Of a DNA stretch of 14,887 nt, positions 13,157-14,887 are shown piece after piece. Source of the DNA: an uncultured Parabacteroides sp. (lineage in GTDB: Bacteria > Bacteroidota > Bacteroidia > Bacteroidales > Tannerellaceae); contig USAD01000030.1 of the NCBI GenBank assembly GCA_900552415.1, forward strand, positions 1 through 14,887, in the 5' to 3' direction. The translations under genes and the position numbers were made by a program. How positions within the stretch are numbered: the first letter of the stretch is position 1; each line of letters starts with the position of its first letter. Below the pieces are notes generated by a model. It did not search any database, was not told the DNA's origin, and worked only from the letters and a program-made list of their open reading frames with translations.

Positions 13157-14887
13157 TTATTTCCCACGGGCAGCCGCCTCCTTGGCCTTGCGGGCCTCCT
13201 CACGAGCTTTCTCCTTGGCTTTCAGCTCCGCCTTGCGGGCAGCCTCTTTCGCCTTGAGCTCGGCCTTACGAGCCTTTTCTTTAGCCTTGCGCTCCGCTTC
13301 GGCCTGTTTCAGCTTCTCCTTGCGGGCACGCTCCTTCTCCTTGAGCAGTTGCTTCTGCGCCTTGAGTTTCGCCTTGCGCTCCGCCTTGGCTTGCTTCAGT
13401 CTCTCCTTTCGATCACGCTCAAGCTGTTTCTCACGCTCACGTTTCGCCTCGAGCAGAGCCTTGTCCTCGGCCTCTTGTTTCTCGCGAAGCGCCTTCAGCT
13501 CGGCCTCTTGTTGGGCACGAGCCTCCTCCTCAGCCTTTTGCCGCGCTGCCTCAGCCTCACGCATCTCGGCACGGCGAGCCTCTTCCTCCTTCGCCTCGCG
13601 GGCACGGATCGCCTCGATCTCCTTAAGGGTCATGGCGGGCGCTTGCTCCGGCGAGGGCGCTACTTGTGGCTCATTGGGCGCTGGCTGGGCAAACGGTATC
13701 ACGACAGACGACTCCGGCAGGTCGATCCGCTCCAGGTCGGCGGGCACCTCGATCATCGGGATCGCCTCACCCACGAACTCACGAGTCGCCTCCACAGCCT
13801 CGGCCGCCTCACGGGTCGCCTCGCCTACGGCCTCCATACGGGCCTTCCAGCGAGCAGCCAACTCAGGCAAGCGGTCGCCAAAGTTCTCGTCGAAGAAGTG
13901 GATATACTCCTCGATTGTCTTTCCATGGGTCAGGGTCTCGTAGTTGTCGCCCGAGATCGGGAAGATCGCCACCACCCGATCCAACTCGCGGGCATAGCCT
14001 CCCTCGCCATGGATCAGCTTATAATAGTGTATAGCCTCGTCGGCGTTTACAAAGCCACGGATCACGAGCGCCCGGGCGGGTCCCAGATCCTCGAAGGCCA
14101 TATCCAGTTCCTTAACCATGAAGTTGGTGAAGTTGTAGGCCGCCACGGCAAAGAGCAATCGGTTCTCGTCGACCGCCCCGGCGGGATACATCATCAGCAT
14201 CTCGTAGGGCACGTTTGGCTCGGGCGAGAAGACACGGGCCGAATCCTCGGCGGAGAGCACCCCATCGGCCCCCACGCCAAAGCGCAGGTTCCAGCTCATG
14301 CCACGGACGTCGCCTTGCACCATCGCGCGGCCCCTCAGGACGCCTTTCAGCATCTCGCCCGCCAGCTCGGTGACGTCGGCGTCGGGGTATTTCTCGATCA
14401 GCGCCTTAAGCGCCTCCTTGAAGCGTTCCGGCTCGCCCGACTGGACGTAAGAGAGGGCCTCGAGGAACATGAACTTCGGCATCAAGGTCGCCAACGGATA
14501 TTTCTCACCCACCCAACGATAGTTGTTCCGGACGGCCGAGGTGTCGCCCGCCAGATAGCTGTCGTAAGTCTTTTGGTAAACCGAATCCTGCACGGCATCC
14601 ATCGTCCGGATGTTCTCCAGGTAATTCGGGTCGGCCACCGCCACGGCATAGTCACTCTCCGGGAAAGCCTGAATGATCTTCGCCTTATAAGTCTCGGCCA
14701 AGGCGGTATCGCCCTTGCGGAGCGCCATCAGGTAGATCTGGAAATAGGACTCCAGCTTGTACTTGTTGTCGGGGAACCGGTTGTCGAGCGTCTCGAATCC
14801 CTCGATGGCAAGCGGTATGTCCTCGAGCTTATCCTTATAGATCATGGCCATGTTATAGAGGCCATCAACTATGATGACGTTCGAAGC
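13157..14887 (-). CDS. PorW/SprE-like TPR protein of the type IX secretion system (5' end outside window)
   Basis: The reading frame is open to the window edge, giving 576 C-terminal residues; the true start and any signal peptide lie outside. The first part carries TPR-like units, such as YNMAMIYKDKLEDIPLAIEG with FETLDNRFPDN, then KGDTALAETYKAKIIQAFPE and FLEALSYVQSGEPERFKEAL. The middle, with FSPEPNVPYEMLMMYPAGAV, NRLLFAVAAYNFTNFMVKEL and TIEEYIHFFDENF, resembles the conserved module of PorW/SprE, an outer-membrane lipoprotein needed for T9SS function. I make the assignment by recognition, not by search. The last 158 or so residues (from 13633) are an uninterrupted Lys/Glu/Ala/Arg-rich stretch with near-repeats such as ARKAELKAKE, predicted to be a long charged helix or coiled coil. 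This tail looks unusual for the family. The protein is probably periplasmic, facing outward translocon parts. Another TPR protein family cannot be excluded. Confidence 0.72.
   Translation of the reverse strand, partial: ASNVIIVDGLYNMAMIYKDKLEDIPLAIEGFETLDNRFPDNKYKLESYFQIYLMALRKGDTALAETYKAKIIQAFPESDYAVAVADPNYLENIRTMDAVQDSVYQKTYDSYLAGDTSAVRNNYRWVGEKYPLATLMPKFMFLEALSYVQSGEPERFKEALKALIEKYPDADVTELAGEMLKGVLRGRAMVQGDVRGMSWNLRFGVGADGVLSAEDSARVFSPEPNVPYEMLMMYPAGAVDENRLLFAVAAYNFTNFMVKELDMAFEDLGPARALVIRGFVNADEAIHYYKLIHGEGGYARELDRVVAIFPISGDNYETLTHGKTIEEYIHFFDENFGDRLPELAARWKARMEAVGEATREAAEAVEATREFVGEAIPMIEVPADLERIDLPESSVVIPFAQPAPNEPQVAPSPEQAPAMTLKEIEAIRAREAKEEEARRAEMREAEAARQKAEEEARAQQEAELKALREKQEAEDKALLEAKREREKQLERDRKERLKQAKAERKAKLKAQKQLLKEKERARKEKLKQAEAERKAKEKARKAELKAKEAARKAELKAKEKAREEARKAKEAAARGK

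Noticed and set aside
13119..13943. A 274-codon plus-strand frame rich in Ser, Ala, Arg and Phe
   Set aside because: It is the complement of the Lys/Glu/Ala-rich tail of the PorW-like gene; its repetitive composition follows from that.

Overview
The window looks like chromosomal DNA of a Bacteroidales bacterium, most likely Parabacteroides or a close relative. The evidence is indirect. There are two lipoproteins with Bacteroidetes-style lipoboxes, promoters with a TAnnTTTG-like -7 element and no consistent Shine-Dalgarno sequence. There is also a PorW/SprE-like component of the type IX secretion system (T9SS) and a secreted protein with a T9SS-type tail. No rRNA, tRNA, insertion sequence, phage gene or CRISPR array was found.

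Left part (1-6803), all genes on the minus strand. Positions 66-163 hold a striking array of 12-bp GTAC-flanked dyads on a 22-bp period. It is followed by a strong terminator and an abundant-looking lipoprotein with an OmpA-like segment and TPRs (277-1968). Next come a GHL10/DUF187 glycoside-hydrolase-like lipoprotein (2114-3646) and a short intergenic stretch with a duplicated GC-rich hairpin, one copy of which resembles a terminator. A probable operon follows: a DedA membrane protein, then a DUF47/PhoU-like protein, then a PiT-type phosphate permease (6255 down to 3891). A small secreted protein of unknown function (6384-6803) lies upstream.

Middle part (6946-10973), plus strand. A promoter drives uvrA (nucleotide excision repair) and, 12 bp behind it, nagA (N-acetylglucosamine-6-phosphate deacetylase). 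This pair is GC-richer than the left part.

Right part (10970-14887), minus strand. A PorW/SprE-like TPR protein, cut by the window edge, has a very long Lys/Glu/Ala/Arg-rich C-terminal helix. Downstream, from its own promoter, comes a secreted GLUG-motif protein with a T9SS-like sorting tail, then a 53-residue protein whose stop codon overlaps the stop codon of convergent nagA. A T9SS machine component, a candidate T9SS client and an uncharacterised small protein therefore lie in a row. Together with the 66-163 dyad array, this is the best place to look for something undescribed.
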